Shown one piece after another: positions 31,937-40,822 of a stretch of 64,000 bases of DNA. The position numbers and the translations under genes are program-made. The notes beneath the pieces were generated by a model. It was not told the origin of the DNA, did not search any database, and saw only the letters and a program-made list of their open reading frames with translations. The first letter of the stretch is position 1. Every line of letters starts with the position of its first letter. The stretch is from an uncultured Candidatus Melainabacteria bacterium. Lineage in GTDB: Bacteria > Cyanobacteriota > Vampirovibrionia > Gastranaerophilales > Gastranaerophilaceae. The stretch is taken from contig CATNBA010000002.1 of the NCBI GenBank assembly GCA_950096985.1, positions 1 through 64,000 of the forward strand. The letters are read 5' to 3'.

Positions 31937-34279
31937 CTAATTAATGTCGATTACACTTACGCCGTCGCCGCCTTCGGCATCTTCTCCGGGACGGAATTTT
32001 GCAACGTAAGGTGATGTGGATAAAAATTCTCTTACCGCCGATTTCAATGCACCTGTGCCGTGACCGTGTATTACCGTGACACAGGCGAGATTTGCAAGAC
32101 TTGCTTTATCAAGATAGTTTTCCAAATCATCAAGCGCATCCTCAACTTTTAGCCCGCGCAAATCAAGTGTATTTGAAATGTTTACGCGTCGAAGTTCAAA
32201 ACTGTCGAATGAACTTGGTTTGTAAACATTTTGTTTTTTCTCATAAGATGCATCGTACGGAGCGAGTTTATTGCATTTGATTTTTGTTTTAATATTGCCC
32301 ATTTGAACCGTTACATATTTGTTTTTGTCAGGAAGGCTCAAAAGTGTTACGGGCTGGTTAAGTTCTTTCAAAATAAGCTTGTCATTTTCTTTGACAGATG
32401 TCCAATCGATTTCGTCATAATGCTGTTTCTCATCAAACTCTGAGAGTTTTCCGCGGAATTTTTGTTCCATTTGAGCAAGACGGGCGTATGAACGGCGTGC
32501 AATCTTTTCGGATTTTTCACGGCGCAGTTCATCCAGAATATCCTTAATTTCGGCTTTTACAGATAATAGTTCGCGATCAAATTTATCTTTAATGTTTTTT
32601 ACTGTCTTTTTCTTATCTTTTTTGACTGCTTGAAGCGAGGTTTCGTATTCCTGTTTAAGATTTTCGGAAGTTTCTTTTAAACTCTCTGCCTCTTCAAGGT
32701 TTTGGGTAAGCTTTGCCTGTGTTTCCTGTAACTTTTCAACAACTGCAATTGAAGGGTCTTTTGATGAAAGAACAATATCTTTTGCTTTCTGTGCTAATTG
32801 AGCGTCAAGTCCGAGGTTTTGTGCGATAGAAATTGCGTTGCTTAAACCCGGTATACCGATTAAAAGCTTATAAGTCGGTTTTAAGGTTTCTGTATTAAAT
32901 TCAACAGATGCGTTTTTGAAATACGGGTTTGTATATTCAAGGGTTTTTAATTCTCCGTAATGAGTTGTGGTAGTTGATGTAACTTCTTTTTGCGCCAGTT
33001 TTTCCAAAATTACCTGTGCAAGAACTGCCCCCTCTACAGGGTCTGTTCCCGCGCAAATTTCATCCAGGATAACAAAAGTTTTATCATTGCTTTGTTTAAG
33101 AATTTCTATAATGTTTGTCATGTGAGATGAAAAAGTTGACAAGTTTTGTTGAATGCTCTGGTCATCGCCGATATCTGCAAAAACTTTTTCAAACGGGTAA
33201 ACTTTTGCATTTGTACAGGGTAAAAACATTCCTGATTTTGCCATCAAAATAAAAAGCCCTATAGTTTTTATAGTAACCGTTTTTCCGCCTGTGTTTGAAC
33301 CTGTAATTAAAACGGATTTGTAATCTTTTCCGATTTCAAAATTGTTTGTCACAATGTTTTCAACATTGAGGAGCGGATGTTTCATATTCTCAAACTCAAT
33401 TATTTTCTGAGTTAACATTTCGGGTTCGACTGCCTGTAATTTTACCGCATAACGTGCTTTTGCAAAATGAAAATCAATTTCTGCCAGAATTTTTTCACTT
33501 AATGCAAGAGGTTTAAAATTAGCTTTTACAAGGTTTGTAAGTCCTGTCAGAATTTTAATCATCTCAGAGTGAATTTGGGATTTTATCTCGCGAATTTTGT
33601 TATTTAAAGGAACAATTTGGGCAGGTTCAATATAAAAGGTTTTGTTTGTAGCAGAAACGTCGTGAACAATCCCCGGGACTTTGCTTTTTGAAGATGCCAT
33701 TACCTGAAAAACAATCCTGTCATCACGGGTTGTATAAATATTTTCCTGTAAATGTTTTGAAAAATCAGGCGAATTTAAAAGTGCTGAAACAGTAGTTCGC
33801 AGATTTTTTTCGTTGTCGCGTAATGCGCTATATAACCCTTTTAATTCCGGAGTTGCATCAGGTCTTATATTTAAGTTTTCGTCAAACGTATTAAAAATTT
33901 TTTCTTCAAGTTCTCTGTCTGTGATTAAATTTTGCGCCATATCTTTTAAAATAGCGTTTTCAAGATTGTCTGACAGGAATTTTTTAACCAGACGTGATGT
34001 TCTCAGTGTTTTTGCCGTGTCGATTAATTCTTCTTCAGAATAATATGACTCGGGCGGATTAATTTTAGCCACAAATTCAATCGGAATATCGTTCGGCATA
34101 TCAAGAATAAATTTTGCTTCGCGGGTGCATTGCAGTTCGTGTTTTATTTTATTAATGTCATTGAATGGTTCTAAATTTAGACATAATTCGCGGCTTTGCT
34201 GTATTTTGGCAAAGTTTGAAAGTTTGTTGAGAATTTTATCAAATTCAAGTGCGTTTCTGCTTTTGAGTGCGATTTCCAT
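31937..34279 (-). CDS. mutS2: Endonuclease MutS2
   Basis: 780 residues. MutS-type core without the mismatch-recognition domain: helical clamp region up to about 320, then ATPase with Walker A ITGSNTGGKTVTIKT, LSTFSSHM and Walker B VILDEICAGTDPVEG. A coiled-coil insert follows (residues about 510 to 600, Lys/Glu rich). The C-terminal Smr nuclease domain has LDLRGLKVEDA and VIHGHGTGALK. MutS2 suppresses recombination, and in some species it rescues collided ribosomes. It is the only recombination-limiting gene in the window. The divergent gltD-like start lies 81 nt away. Confidence 0.94.
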   Translation of the reverse strand: MEIALKSRNALEFDKILNKLSNFAKIQQSRELCLNLEPFNDINKIKHELQCTREAKFILDMPNDIPIEFVAKINPPESYYSEEELIDTAKTLRTSRLVKKFLSDNLENAILKDMAQNLITDRELEEKIFNTFDENLNIRPDATPELKGLYSALRDNEKNLRTTVSALLNSPDFSKHLQENIYTTRDDRIVFQVMASSKSKVPGIVHDVSATNKTFYIEPAQIVPLNNKIREIKSQIHSEMIKILTGLTNLVKANFKPLALSEKILAEIDFHFAKARYAVKLQAVEPEMLTQKIIEFENMKHPLLNVENIVTNNFEIGKDYKSVLITGSNTGGKTVTIKTIGLFILMAKSGMFLPCTNAKVYPFEKVFADIGDDQSIQQNLSTFSSHMTNIIEILKQSNDKTFVILDEICAGTDPVEGAVLAQVILEKLAQKEVTSTTTTHYGELKTLEYTNPYFKNASVEFNTETLKPTYKLLIGIPGLSNAISIAQNLGLDAQLAQKAKDIVLSSKDPSIAVVEKLQETQAKLTQNLEEAESLKETSENLKQEYETSLQAVKKDKKKTVKNIKDKFDRELLSVKAEIKDILDELRREKSEKIARRSYARLAQMEQKFRGKLSEFDEKQHYDEIDWTSVKENDKLILKELNQPVTLLSLPDKNKYVTVQMGNIKTKIKCNKLAPYDASYEKKQNVYKPSSFDSFELRRVNISNTLDLRGLKVEDALDDLENYLDKASLANLACVTVIHGHGTGALKSAVREFLSTSPYVAKFRPGEDAEGGDGVSVIDIN

Positions 34280-34360
34280 AACTTTATTTTACATGCACAA
34301 AATACATTTGCAATTTGTGATTATTTCTACTAAAATATGTTTTAAGGGAGAGGTTAAAAA

Positions 34361-35725
34361 ATGGAAAGACAACGTGTAAAAGAACAAGATAAAATTCAGC
34401 GCCGTTCAAATTTTGAACCTGTTGAAAGTAATTTGACGGAAGAACAGGTAAAGCTTGAGGCATCAAGATGTTTGAATTGTAAAAACCCGAGATGTGTTCA
34501 GGGGTGTCCGGTTAATATTCAAATCCCACAGTTTATTCAAGCAATAAAAGAAGGAGATTTGAATAAGGCAGGAGAAATTATCCGCCAAACAAGCATGTTG
34601 CCTTCTGTATGCGGCCGCGTTTGCCCTCAGGAAAGGCAGTGCGAAGGCAACTGTGTTTTAGGTATTAAAGGTGAAGCAGTTGCAATCGGAGCATTGGAAA
34701 GATATGTCGGCGACAATACAAAAGCCGAAATGCCTGAAATTAAACCTTCAGGTAAAAAGGTTGCGGTTGTTGGTTCAGGTTGTGCCGGCATGACAGCGGC
34801 TTGCGATTTGAGAAAAGAAGGTCACGAAGTTGAGGTTTTTGAAGCATTGCACGAACTTGGAGGTGTTTTGAGATACGGTATTCCGCCGTTCAGATTGCCG
34901 CGTGTTGTTTTAGACCGCGAAATCGAAAATCTTAAAGCGATGGGTGTGAAATTCCACACAAATGTTATTGTCGGAAAATCAATTACTCTTAAACAACTGA
35001 AAGAAGACGGATTTGATGCAGTATTCATCTGCTCGGGTGCCGGATTGCCCAAGATGTTGAATATTAAAGGTGAAAACCTTAACGGAGTATTCTCTGCAAA
35101 CGAATTTTTAACCCGTGTAAATCTTATGCACGCAGGGCAACCTGACAGTCCTACCCCTTTGAGGGTTGGTAAAAAAGCCGCAATATTTGGCGGCGGAAAT
35201 GTTGCTATGGATGCTGCAAGAACAGCAGTTCGCGTCGGGTTTGAAGAAGTTTATATTATTTACAGACGTACGGAAAAAGAACTTCCCGCTCGATTAGAAG
35301 AAATTCGTCATGCAAAAGAAGAAGGCATTATATTCAAGTTCCTTTATGCGCCGAAAGAAATTCTTGGAGAGGATGGATATGTAAAAGCTGTTGAACTTGA
35401 AGTTATGGAACTTGGTGAACCTGATGAAAGCGGTCGCCAAAGACCTGTTTCGACCGGTAAAATCGAAACAATGGAACTTGATACCGTAATTGTAGCATTA
35501 GGAACAGGACCGAACCCGATTATTCAGCGTTCTGCAGTTGAAGAAGGTTTGGAAATTATTGCCGACAAACGCGGATATATTACGGTTGATGCTGATACAA
35601 GATGTACAAATCTTGATTGTGTATATGCAGGCGGCGATGTTGCTCCCGTTGGTGAATCAAACGCGATTAATGCAATGGGTGCAGGTAAAAAAGCCGCTAA
35701 AGCGATTAACGAAAAATTGTTATGA
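34361..35725 (+). CDS. gltD: Glutamate synthase small-subunit-like NAD(P)H oxidoreductase
   Basis: 454 residues. N-terminal 4Fe-4S region CLNCKNPRCVQGCPV and CGRVCPQERQCEGNC, FAD site VVGSGCAGMTAACDLRKEGHEV, NAD(P) site IFGGGNVAMDAARTA, and the closing YAGGDVAPVGESNAINAMGAGKKAA. In GltBD it passes electrons from NADPH to the large subunit that makes glutamate. Related stand-alone proteins, including NfnB, move electrons between NAD(P)H and ferredoxin. No gltB or nfnA is adjacent, so the partner is unknown. GGGAGAGG precedes the ATG. Confidence 0.85.
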   Translation: MERQRVKEQDKIQRRSNFEPVESNLTEEQVKLEASRCLNCKNPRCVQGCPVNIQIPQFIQAIKEGDLNKAGEIIRQTSMLPSVCGRVCPQERQCEGNCVLGIKGEAVAIGALERYVGDNTKAEMPEIKPSGKKVAVVGSGCAGMTAACDLRKEGHEVEVFEALHELGGVLRYGIPPFRLPRVVLDREIENLKAMGVKFHTNVIVGKSITLKQLKEDGFDAVFICSGAGLPKMLNIKGENLNGVFSANEFLTRVNLMHAGQPDSPTPLRVGKKAAIFGGGNVAMDAARTAVRVGFEEVYIIYRRTEKELPARLEEIRHAKEEGIIFKFLYAPKEILGEDGYVKAVELEVMELGEPDESGRQRPVSTGKIETMELDTVIVALGTGPNPIIQRSAVEEGLEIIADKRGYITVDADTRCTNLDCVYAGGDVAPVGESNAINAMGAGKKAAKAINEKLL

Positions 35726-36570
35726 AAAAGATAATTTTTTTAATTACATTTATGATGTTTTGCAATTGTACGGCATTTGAGCTTGATACATCTGTTGACG
35801 ATGAAATTCGGAGAAACTACAACCCGTCAGCTATAGAGCAATCTTTGCCTTCATTACCAAAAGTTTCGCCATCACAACCGCCTGCCAAGACGACAACTCA
35901 AGCTCCGCCCAAAACCCAGCCTGTTGCACAACCTTCAAAACCGCAAATCGGAGTTAAAAAACTTCCGACATCACAGATTGATAAATCAACAGCTATCAGA
36001 ATTCCAAAAGGTACAAAATTTAAAGTTCGTTCAAATGCTTTTTTATCTGATACAACAAGAACTGGTGCAAGGTTTAGTTTTACTACATTGCAGCCGGTGA
36101 CTAAACGTTATGTCACAATTCCTGCAGGTACTGTTTTTAATGCTGTTGTTATAAATTCCCATCCACCGCAGGCAGCAGGAAACGGCGGACTTTTGCAAAT
36201 TGCAATTGATGGTATGAACTATAACGGAAGAAATTTTTATTCTCAGGGAAAAGTTACAAAAGCTAATCACAAAAAAGTTTTTATTAATAATATAAAAGGC
36301 AAACGTCAATATTGGAAAGGTGTTGGAAATCAAATCAGTAAAGGACAGCAATTTTACAAAAAAACACGACGAATTTCTAATAATTTGACTGATAATCCTA
36401 TTACTTTAATAGTTGCGCCTGTGCCTACTATTGTCGGATTAGGGGTTTATGCGGTAAATTTTGTCGGCTCACCTTTATTTTCAATAGGTACAAAGGGTGG
36501 CAAACTTTCTATTCCTGCCGGTTCAGAATTTGAAATCAAACTTCTTGAAGATATTTATCTGGAATACTAG
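35722..36570 (+). CDS. Secreted proline-rich hypothetical protein
   Basis: 282 residues, overlapping the gltD-like stop (ATGA). The signal peptide ends near FCNCTAFE; a Cys in MMFCNC could make it a lipoprotein, but a clear lipobox is not visible. A Pro/Gln/Lys-rich linker (residues 45 to 90, for example SQPPAKTTTQAPPKTQPVA) is followed by a beta-rich domain that repeats the pattern IPKGTKFKVR, IPAGTVFNAV and IPAGSEFEIKL. Such I-P-x-G-T/S blocks recall VirB10/TrbI-type or bacterial SAF-like folds. Function unknown; probably periplasmic or outer-membrane associated. Confidence 0.65.
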   Translation: MKKIIFLITFMMFCNCTAFELDTSVDDEIRRNYNPSAIEQSLPSLPKVSPSQPPAKTTTQAPPKTQPVAQPSKPQIGVKKLPTSQIDKSTAIRIPKGTKFKVRSNAFLSDTTRTGARFSFTTLQPVTKRYVTIPAGTVFNAVVINSHPPQAAGNGGLLQIAIDGMNYNGRNFYSQGKVTKANHKKVFINNIKGKRQYWKGVGNQISKGQQFYKKTRRISNNLTDNPITLIVAPVPTIVGLGVYAVNFVGSPLFSIGTKGGKLSIPAGSEFEIKLLEDIYLEY

Positions 36571-36598
36571 TATACCTGTATGATTTATTGTAAAAATA

Positions 36599-36627
36599 TT
36601 GTTTAAAATCCGAATTCAGGTTATAAT
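36599..36627 (+). promoter_or_regulatory. Promoter of the membrane pyrophosphatase gene
   Basis: TTGTTT at 36599-36604, 17-nt spacer, TATAAT at 36622-36627; AAGGGAG precedes the ATG at 36663 by five bases. Confidence 0.7.
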
Positions 36628-36662
36628 ATTTGCCGTAGAATTTTTAGTGAAAGGGAGAAACT

Positions 36663-39059
36663 ATGATTAGAAAAATTTATGCTTCTCTGCTTGCTGCTCT
36701 AGGGCTTGTTGCTCCTGCATTTGCAAGTGAGGCAGATTTAGTTGTTCCGAGTATCAAGGATGCTAATCCTGATTTCTATACTTATTTGCTTATAGGTATT
36801 GGAATTTCGGTTATTGGTCTGGTGTTCGGATTTGTTGAATTTTTTAGAATTAAAAAATTAGATGTCCACAGCAAAATGGCTGAGGTAGGTAATACAATTT
36901 TTGAAACCTGCAAAACTTATCTTGTTCAACAGGGTAAATTCTTATTTGTATTGGAAGTTTTAATCGGACTTTGTATCGCATTTTACTTCGGATACTTACA
37001 GCATATGCCGCTTAATCACGTTTTAATAATTTTAGCGTGGTCAGTAATCGGTATTTTAGGATCTTATGCGGTTGCTTGGTTTGGTATTAGAATGAACACT
37101 CTTGCAAACGCAAGAACTGCCTTTGTATCATTAAAAGGTAACCCTTTAAATATTTTAAACATTCCTTTAAAAGCAGGTATGTCAATCGGTGTTTGTCTTG
37201 TATCTGTTGAATTAATACTTATGTTGACAATTTTATTGTTTGTACCTGGTGAAATTGCAGGTGCTTGCTTTATCGGATTTGCAATCGGTGAATCTTTAGG
37301 GGCATCAGCACTTCGTGTAGCAGGCGGTATCTTTACAAAAATCGCGGATATCGGATCTGACTTGATGAAAATTCAATTCGGGATTAAAGAAGACGACCCG
37401 AGAAACCCCGGTGTTATTGCTGACTGTACCGGTGATAATGCAGGTGACTCTGTAGGACCTACTGCCGACGGGTTTGAAACTTACGGTGTAACGGGTGTTG
37501 CGCTTGTTTCATTTATCTTGCTTGCTGTTGCAGGTGAAGGTAATCAGGTTCAATTATTAACCTGGATTTTTGTAATGAGATTTTTAATGATTGTAACATC
37601 TGTTGTTGCATACTGGATTAACGGTGTTGCAGATAGAATTTATGCAGCAAAAACTTCAAAATTTGATTTTGAAAAACCGTTGACTAACCTTGTTTGGTTA
37701 ACATCAATTTTATCAATTGTAATGACATTTGGCGTAAGCAAATGGTTATTGTCAGATATGGGCGGAAACTTGTGGTTAATCCTTTCTGCAATTATTTCTT
37801 GCGGAACTTTGGGTGCTGCATTAATCCCCGAATTTACAAAAATATTTACATCACCAAAAGCAAAACATACAGAAGAAGTTGTTACAGCATCTCGCGAAGG
37901 CGGTTCTTCTTTAACAATTCTTTCAGGTATTGTTGCAGGTAACTTCTCTGCTTTCTGGATTGGTATGGTAATCGTTCTTTTAATGGGACTTGCTTACTAT
38001 GCATCAACATTTATTCCTGAAAACGTTATGATTTACAGTTCAGTATTTGCGTTTGGTCTTGTAGCTTTCGGTTTCCTTGGAATGGGACCTGTTACAATCG
38101 CCGTTGACAGCTACGGTCCTGTAACCGATAACGCTCAATCAGTTTATGAATTGTCTTTAATTGAAGATGTTTCTGCTGATGAAATCGAAAAAGAATACGG
38201 TTTCAAACCTGATTTTGAAAATGCTAAAAAATACTTGGAAGAAAATGATGGTGCAGGAAATACTTTTAAGGCAACTTCAAAACCTGTATTGATTGGTACG
38301 GCTGTTGTTGGTGCTACAACAATGATTTTCTCACTTATTTTAGTTATCAAATCAACTTTAGGTATTGAACCTGAAATGATTTTGAATATGTTAAATCCGT
38401 ATACATTGCTTGGTTTATTATCAGGCGGTGCGGTAATTTACTGGTTCTCTGGCGCATCTATGCAGGCCGTTACAACAGGTGCTTACCGTGCAACAGAATA
38501 TATTAAAGATAATATTAAACTTGATGATGAAGGTTGTAAATCAGCTAATGTTGCAAATTCAAAAGAAGTTGTAAAAATCTGTACTCAATATGCTCAAAAA
38601 GGTATGGTAAATATCTTTATTGCATTATTTGCATTTGCACTTGCTTTTGCGTGTTTGTCTGCACCTGTAGGTTCAAGCTCGCCTGTTGCTTTCTTTGTCA
38701 GTTATCTTGTTGCAATTGCAGTATTTGGCTTGTTCCAAGCTGTATTTATGGCAAATGCCGGCGGATGCTGGGATAACGCTAAGAAAATCGTAGAAGTTGA
38801 TTTGGCTGAAAAAGGAACTCCTCTTCACGAAGCTACAGTTGTAGGCGACACAGTCGGTGATCCTTTCAAAGACACATCATCAGTTGCGATGAATCCGATT
38901 ATCAAATTTACAACATTATTCGGACTTCTTGCAATGGAAATCGCTATTTCTGAAAACTTCAGAAACATTGCTCCTATTGCAGGCTGGGTGTTCCTTGTCA
39001 TATCGTTGATATTTGTAATCCGCTCATTCTATGCGATGAGAATACCTAACAAAAAATAG
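36663..39059 (+). CDS. hppA: Membrane-bound ion-translocating pyrophosphatase
   Basis: 798 residues with about 16 membrane segments. The pyrophosphate-binding motif DDPRNPGVIADCTGDNAGD is followed by SVGPTADGFETYGVT. A second acidic cluster lies near the C-terminus (NAGGCWDNAKKIVE, GDTVGDPFKDTSSVAMN). The enzyme couples PPi hydrolysis to pumping of H+ or Na+ across the inner membrane; the ion and K+ dependence cannot be safely assigned by eye. The first 25 residues look like a signal sequence or first helix (LLAALGLVAPAFA). It has its own promoter and terminator. The motif after the catalytic aspartates differs from the common [12 protein letters not shown] form. Confidence 0.93.
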   Translation: MIRKIYASLLAALGLVAPAFASEADLVVPSIKDANPDFYTYLLIGIGISVIGLVFGFVEFFRIKKLDVHSKMAEVGNTIFETCKTYLVQQGKFLFVLEVLIGLCIAFYFGYLQHMPLNHVLIILAWSVIGILGSYAVAWFGIRMNTLANARTAFVSLKGNPLNILNIPLKAGMSIGVCLVSVELILMLTILLFVPGEIAGACFIGFAIGESLGASALRVAGGIFTKIADIGSDLMKIQFGIKEDDPRNPGVIADCTGDNAGDSVGPTADGFETYGVTGVALVSFILLAVAGEGNQVQLLTWIFVMRFLMIVTSVVAYWINGVADRIYAAKTSKFDFEKPLTNLVWLTSILSIVMTFGVSKWLLSDMGGNLWLILSAIISCGTLGAALIPEFTKIFTSPKAKHTEEVVTASREGGSSLTILSGIVAGNFSAFWIGMVIVLLMGLAYYASTFIPENVMIYSSVFAFGLVAFGFLGMGPVTIAVDSYGPVTDNAQSVYELSLIEDVSADEIEKEYGFKPDFENAKKYLEENDGAGNTFKATSKPVLIGTAVVGATTMIFSLILVIKSTLGIEPEMILNMLNPYTLLGLLSGGAVIYWFSGASMQAVTTGAYRATEYIKDNIKLDDEGCKSANVANSKEVVKICTQYAQKGMVNIFIALFAFALAFACLSAPVGSSSPVAFFVSYLVAIAVFGLFQAVFMANAGGCWDNAKKIVEVDLAEKGTPLHEATVVGDTVGDPFKDTSSVAMNPIIKFTTLFGLLAMEIAISENFRNIAPIAGWVFLVISLIFVIRSFYAMRIPNKK

Positions 39060-39075
39060 TGTTATGCACATAAAC

Positions 39076-39104
39076 AAAAAAGCACCTCGAAAGAGGTGCT
39101 TTTT
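39076..39104 (+). terminator. Terminator of the pyrophosphatase gene
   Basis: AAAAAAGCACCTC GAAA GAGGTGCTTTTT; strong stem with a GAAA tetraloop and T run. Confidence 0.88.
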
Positions 39105-39146
39105 ATTTTGTTTGTGATACCATGTCTTTAGAATTGAGGAAATGAT

Positions 39147-40151
39147 ATGGGATTAACAGTATACTTAGGAATAGATGTCGGCTCGGTTACGACAAAATTA
39201 GCTTTAGTTGATGAAAACGGTAAATATATTGACAGTTATATGCTCAAAACTGCCGGAAAACCTGTAATGGCTGTTCAAAACGGCTTAACTGAGTTGTTTA
39301 AAAAAAGAATTACCGACTACGATGTAAAAGGTGTAGGAACGACAGGTTCAGGTAGAAACCTTGCAGGCGCATTGGTTGGGGCGGATGTTGTTAAAAACGA
39401 GATTACAGCTCACGCGGTTGCAGCAAGCATCAATGTGCCCGGGGTGCAGACAATTCTTGAAATCGGCGGTCAGGACAGTAAAATTATTATTCTTCGTGAC
39501 GGTATTGTGACGGATTTTGCTATGAATACTGTTTGTGCAGCAGGTACAGGCTCATTTCTGGACCATCAGGCGCAAAGACTGAATGTTCCTATTGAACTTT
39601 TTGGTGAAACTGCGTTGAAGTCACAAAACCCTGCGCGTATTGCAGGTCGCTGCGGTGTATTTGCAGAAAGTGATTTAATTCACAAACAACAATTGGGTTA
39701 TCCTGTAGAAGATTTGCTGTACGGACTTTGTCAGGCTCTGGTAAGAAACTATCTTGCAAACCTTGCATTGGGTAAAGAATTACTCCCCGTATTTTCGTTC
39801 CAAGGCGGTGTTGCTACAAATACAGGTATGGTAAAAGCTTTCGAAGAGGCTTTGGGGCATAAGGTTATAGTTCCCGAAAACCACCAGACAATGGGTGCTA
39901 TAGGCGCGGCATTGTTAGCAATGGAAAATCACCAGTACACAGAGGCTGAAACTAAATTTAAAGGCTGGGAAGTGGCTGATATGTCTTTCCATTCAATTAC
40001 ATGCGATTGTACAGGCTGTTCAAATAATTGTGAAGTTATTACAATTGTTGAGGGCGGAGATGATATAAACCATGTTGATAATATCAAAGATATAAAAGGC
40101 AATATTATCGCTCGTTGGGGCGGAACTTGCGGAAGATGGGATATAGGGTAG
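39147..40151 (+). CDS. Stand-alone 2-hydroxyacyl-CoA dehydratase-type activase (BadF/HgdC ATPase family)
   Basis: 334 residues. ASKHA ATPase fold: GIDVGSVTTKLALVD (phosphate 1), GTTGSGRNLAG, ILEIGGQDSKII, the 4Fe-4S-binding region NTVCAAGTGSFLD and GRCGVFAESDL, and FQGGVATNTGM. In HgdC the homodimer holds one 4Fe-4S cluster and uses ATP to push an electron into a dehydratase. Past the normal end (about residue 265) is a tail with CDCTGCSNNCEV and GGTCGRWD, resembling the junction seen in very large activase-DUF2229 proteins, here cut short. No dehydratase gene is adjacent. It is followed by ykgJ-like, rlmN and dtd with overlapping stops and starts. Its target is unknown. Confidence 0.85.
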   Translation: MGLTVYLGIDVGSVTTKLALVDENGKYIDSYMLKTAGKPVMAVQNGLTELFKKRITDYDVKGVGTTGSGRNLAGALVGADVVKNEITAHAVAASINVPGVQTILEIGGQDSKIIILRDGIVTDFAMNTVCAAGTGSFLDHQAQRLNVPIELFGETALKSQNPARIAGRCGVFAESDLIHKQQLGYPVEDLLYGLCQALVRNYLANLALGKELLPVFSFQGGVATNTGMVKAFEEALGHKVIVPENHQTMGAIGAALLAMENHQYTEAETKFKGWEVADMSFHSITCDCTGCSNNCEVITIVEGGDDINHVDNIKDIKGNIIARWGGTCGRWDIG

Positions 40152-40822
40152 TGGCGGATTTAAATTCCAAAATAAATTCCATGAAGCAAAAGTACCGCGA
40201 GATTTTTTTAACCTCTGTGGATGCTATTAAAGCACGTATAGATGAAATTAAACCCGCGGGCTTTGAGGGTGATATTTTTGACATATATGAAAGGGACAGT
40301 GTCGGTGCGCAATGGCAAGATGCTGTTCTTGAAATGTTTGAAAAAGATATTTCGCATGAAATATACCGCAAATGGAGAGAAATTCTTGATTATAGAGAGA
40401 ATTTTCACTGCAAAGGGTGTGCAACCTGTTGTAATTTAGCTTGCTCTGAATTTTCTCCTGAACAGTTAAAAGAAAAAGCTCAAAATGGTGATAAATTTGC
40501 AACGCAGTTTACAAGTATTTTTGTGCCTTACGAAACCCGTGAAGATGCAGAAAAAGTCTATCCCGAATATTTAAAATTATTGAGTGATACCATTGATGAA
40601 GATGTTTATTTCTACCATTGTCCGAAACTTACTACCTGTAAGCGTTGTTCGGATTATGAAAACAGGCCGGAAATATGCAGAGTTTTTCCTGACAATCCTT
40701 TAAGTATTTTACCTGAAAGCTGCGGTTTTTATCAATGGCGTCAAGAGGTTGAACCTGTAGCTTTAATGCTTCATTCAATGGTGGGAATTATTGATTACTA
40801 TAAAGAGAGTATCAAACGATGA
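40151..40822 (+). CDS. YkgJ-family cysteine-cluster protein
   Basis: About 223 residues from a GTG at 40151 that overlaps the activase TAG by one base. The track's TTG at 40115 lies inside the activase gene, and an ATG at 40181 is another option. The family's cysteine-cluster pattern is clear: CKGCATCCNLACSEFSPEQL, then HCPKLTTCKRCSDYENRPEICRVFP and ESCGFYQW, all likely binding zinc or Fe-S. The biochemical role of YkgJ proteins is not established. The gene lies between an Fe-S activase and the radical-SAM rlmN, and a paralogue is at 45981-46562. The stop overlaps rlmN (ATGA). Confidence 0.8.
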   Translation: MADLNSKINSMKQKYREIFLTSVDAIKARIDEIKPAGFEGDIFDIYERDSVGAQWQDAVLEMFEKDISHEIYRKWREILDYRENFHCKGCATCCNLACSEFSPEQLKEKAQNGDKFATQFTSIFVPYETREDAEKVYPEYLKLLSDTIDEDVYFYHCPKLTTCKRCSDYENRPEICRVFPDNPLSILPESCGFYQWRQEVEPVALMLHSMVGIIDYYKESIKR

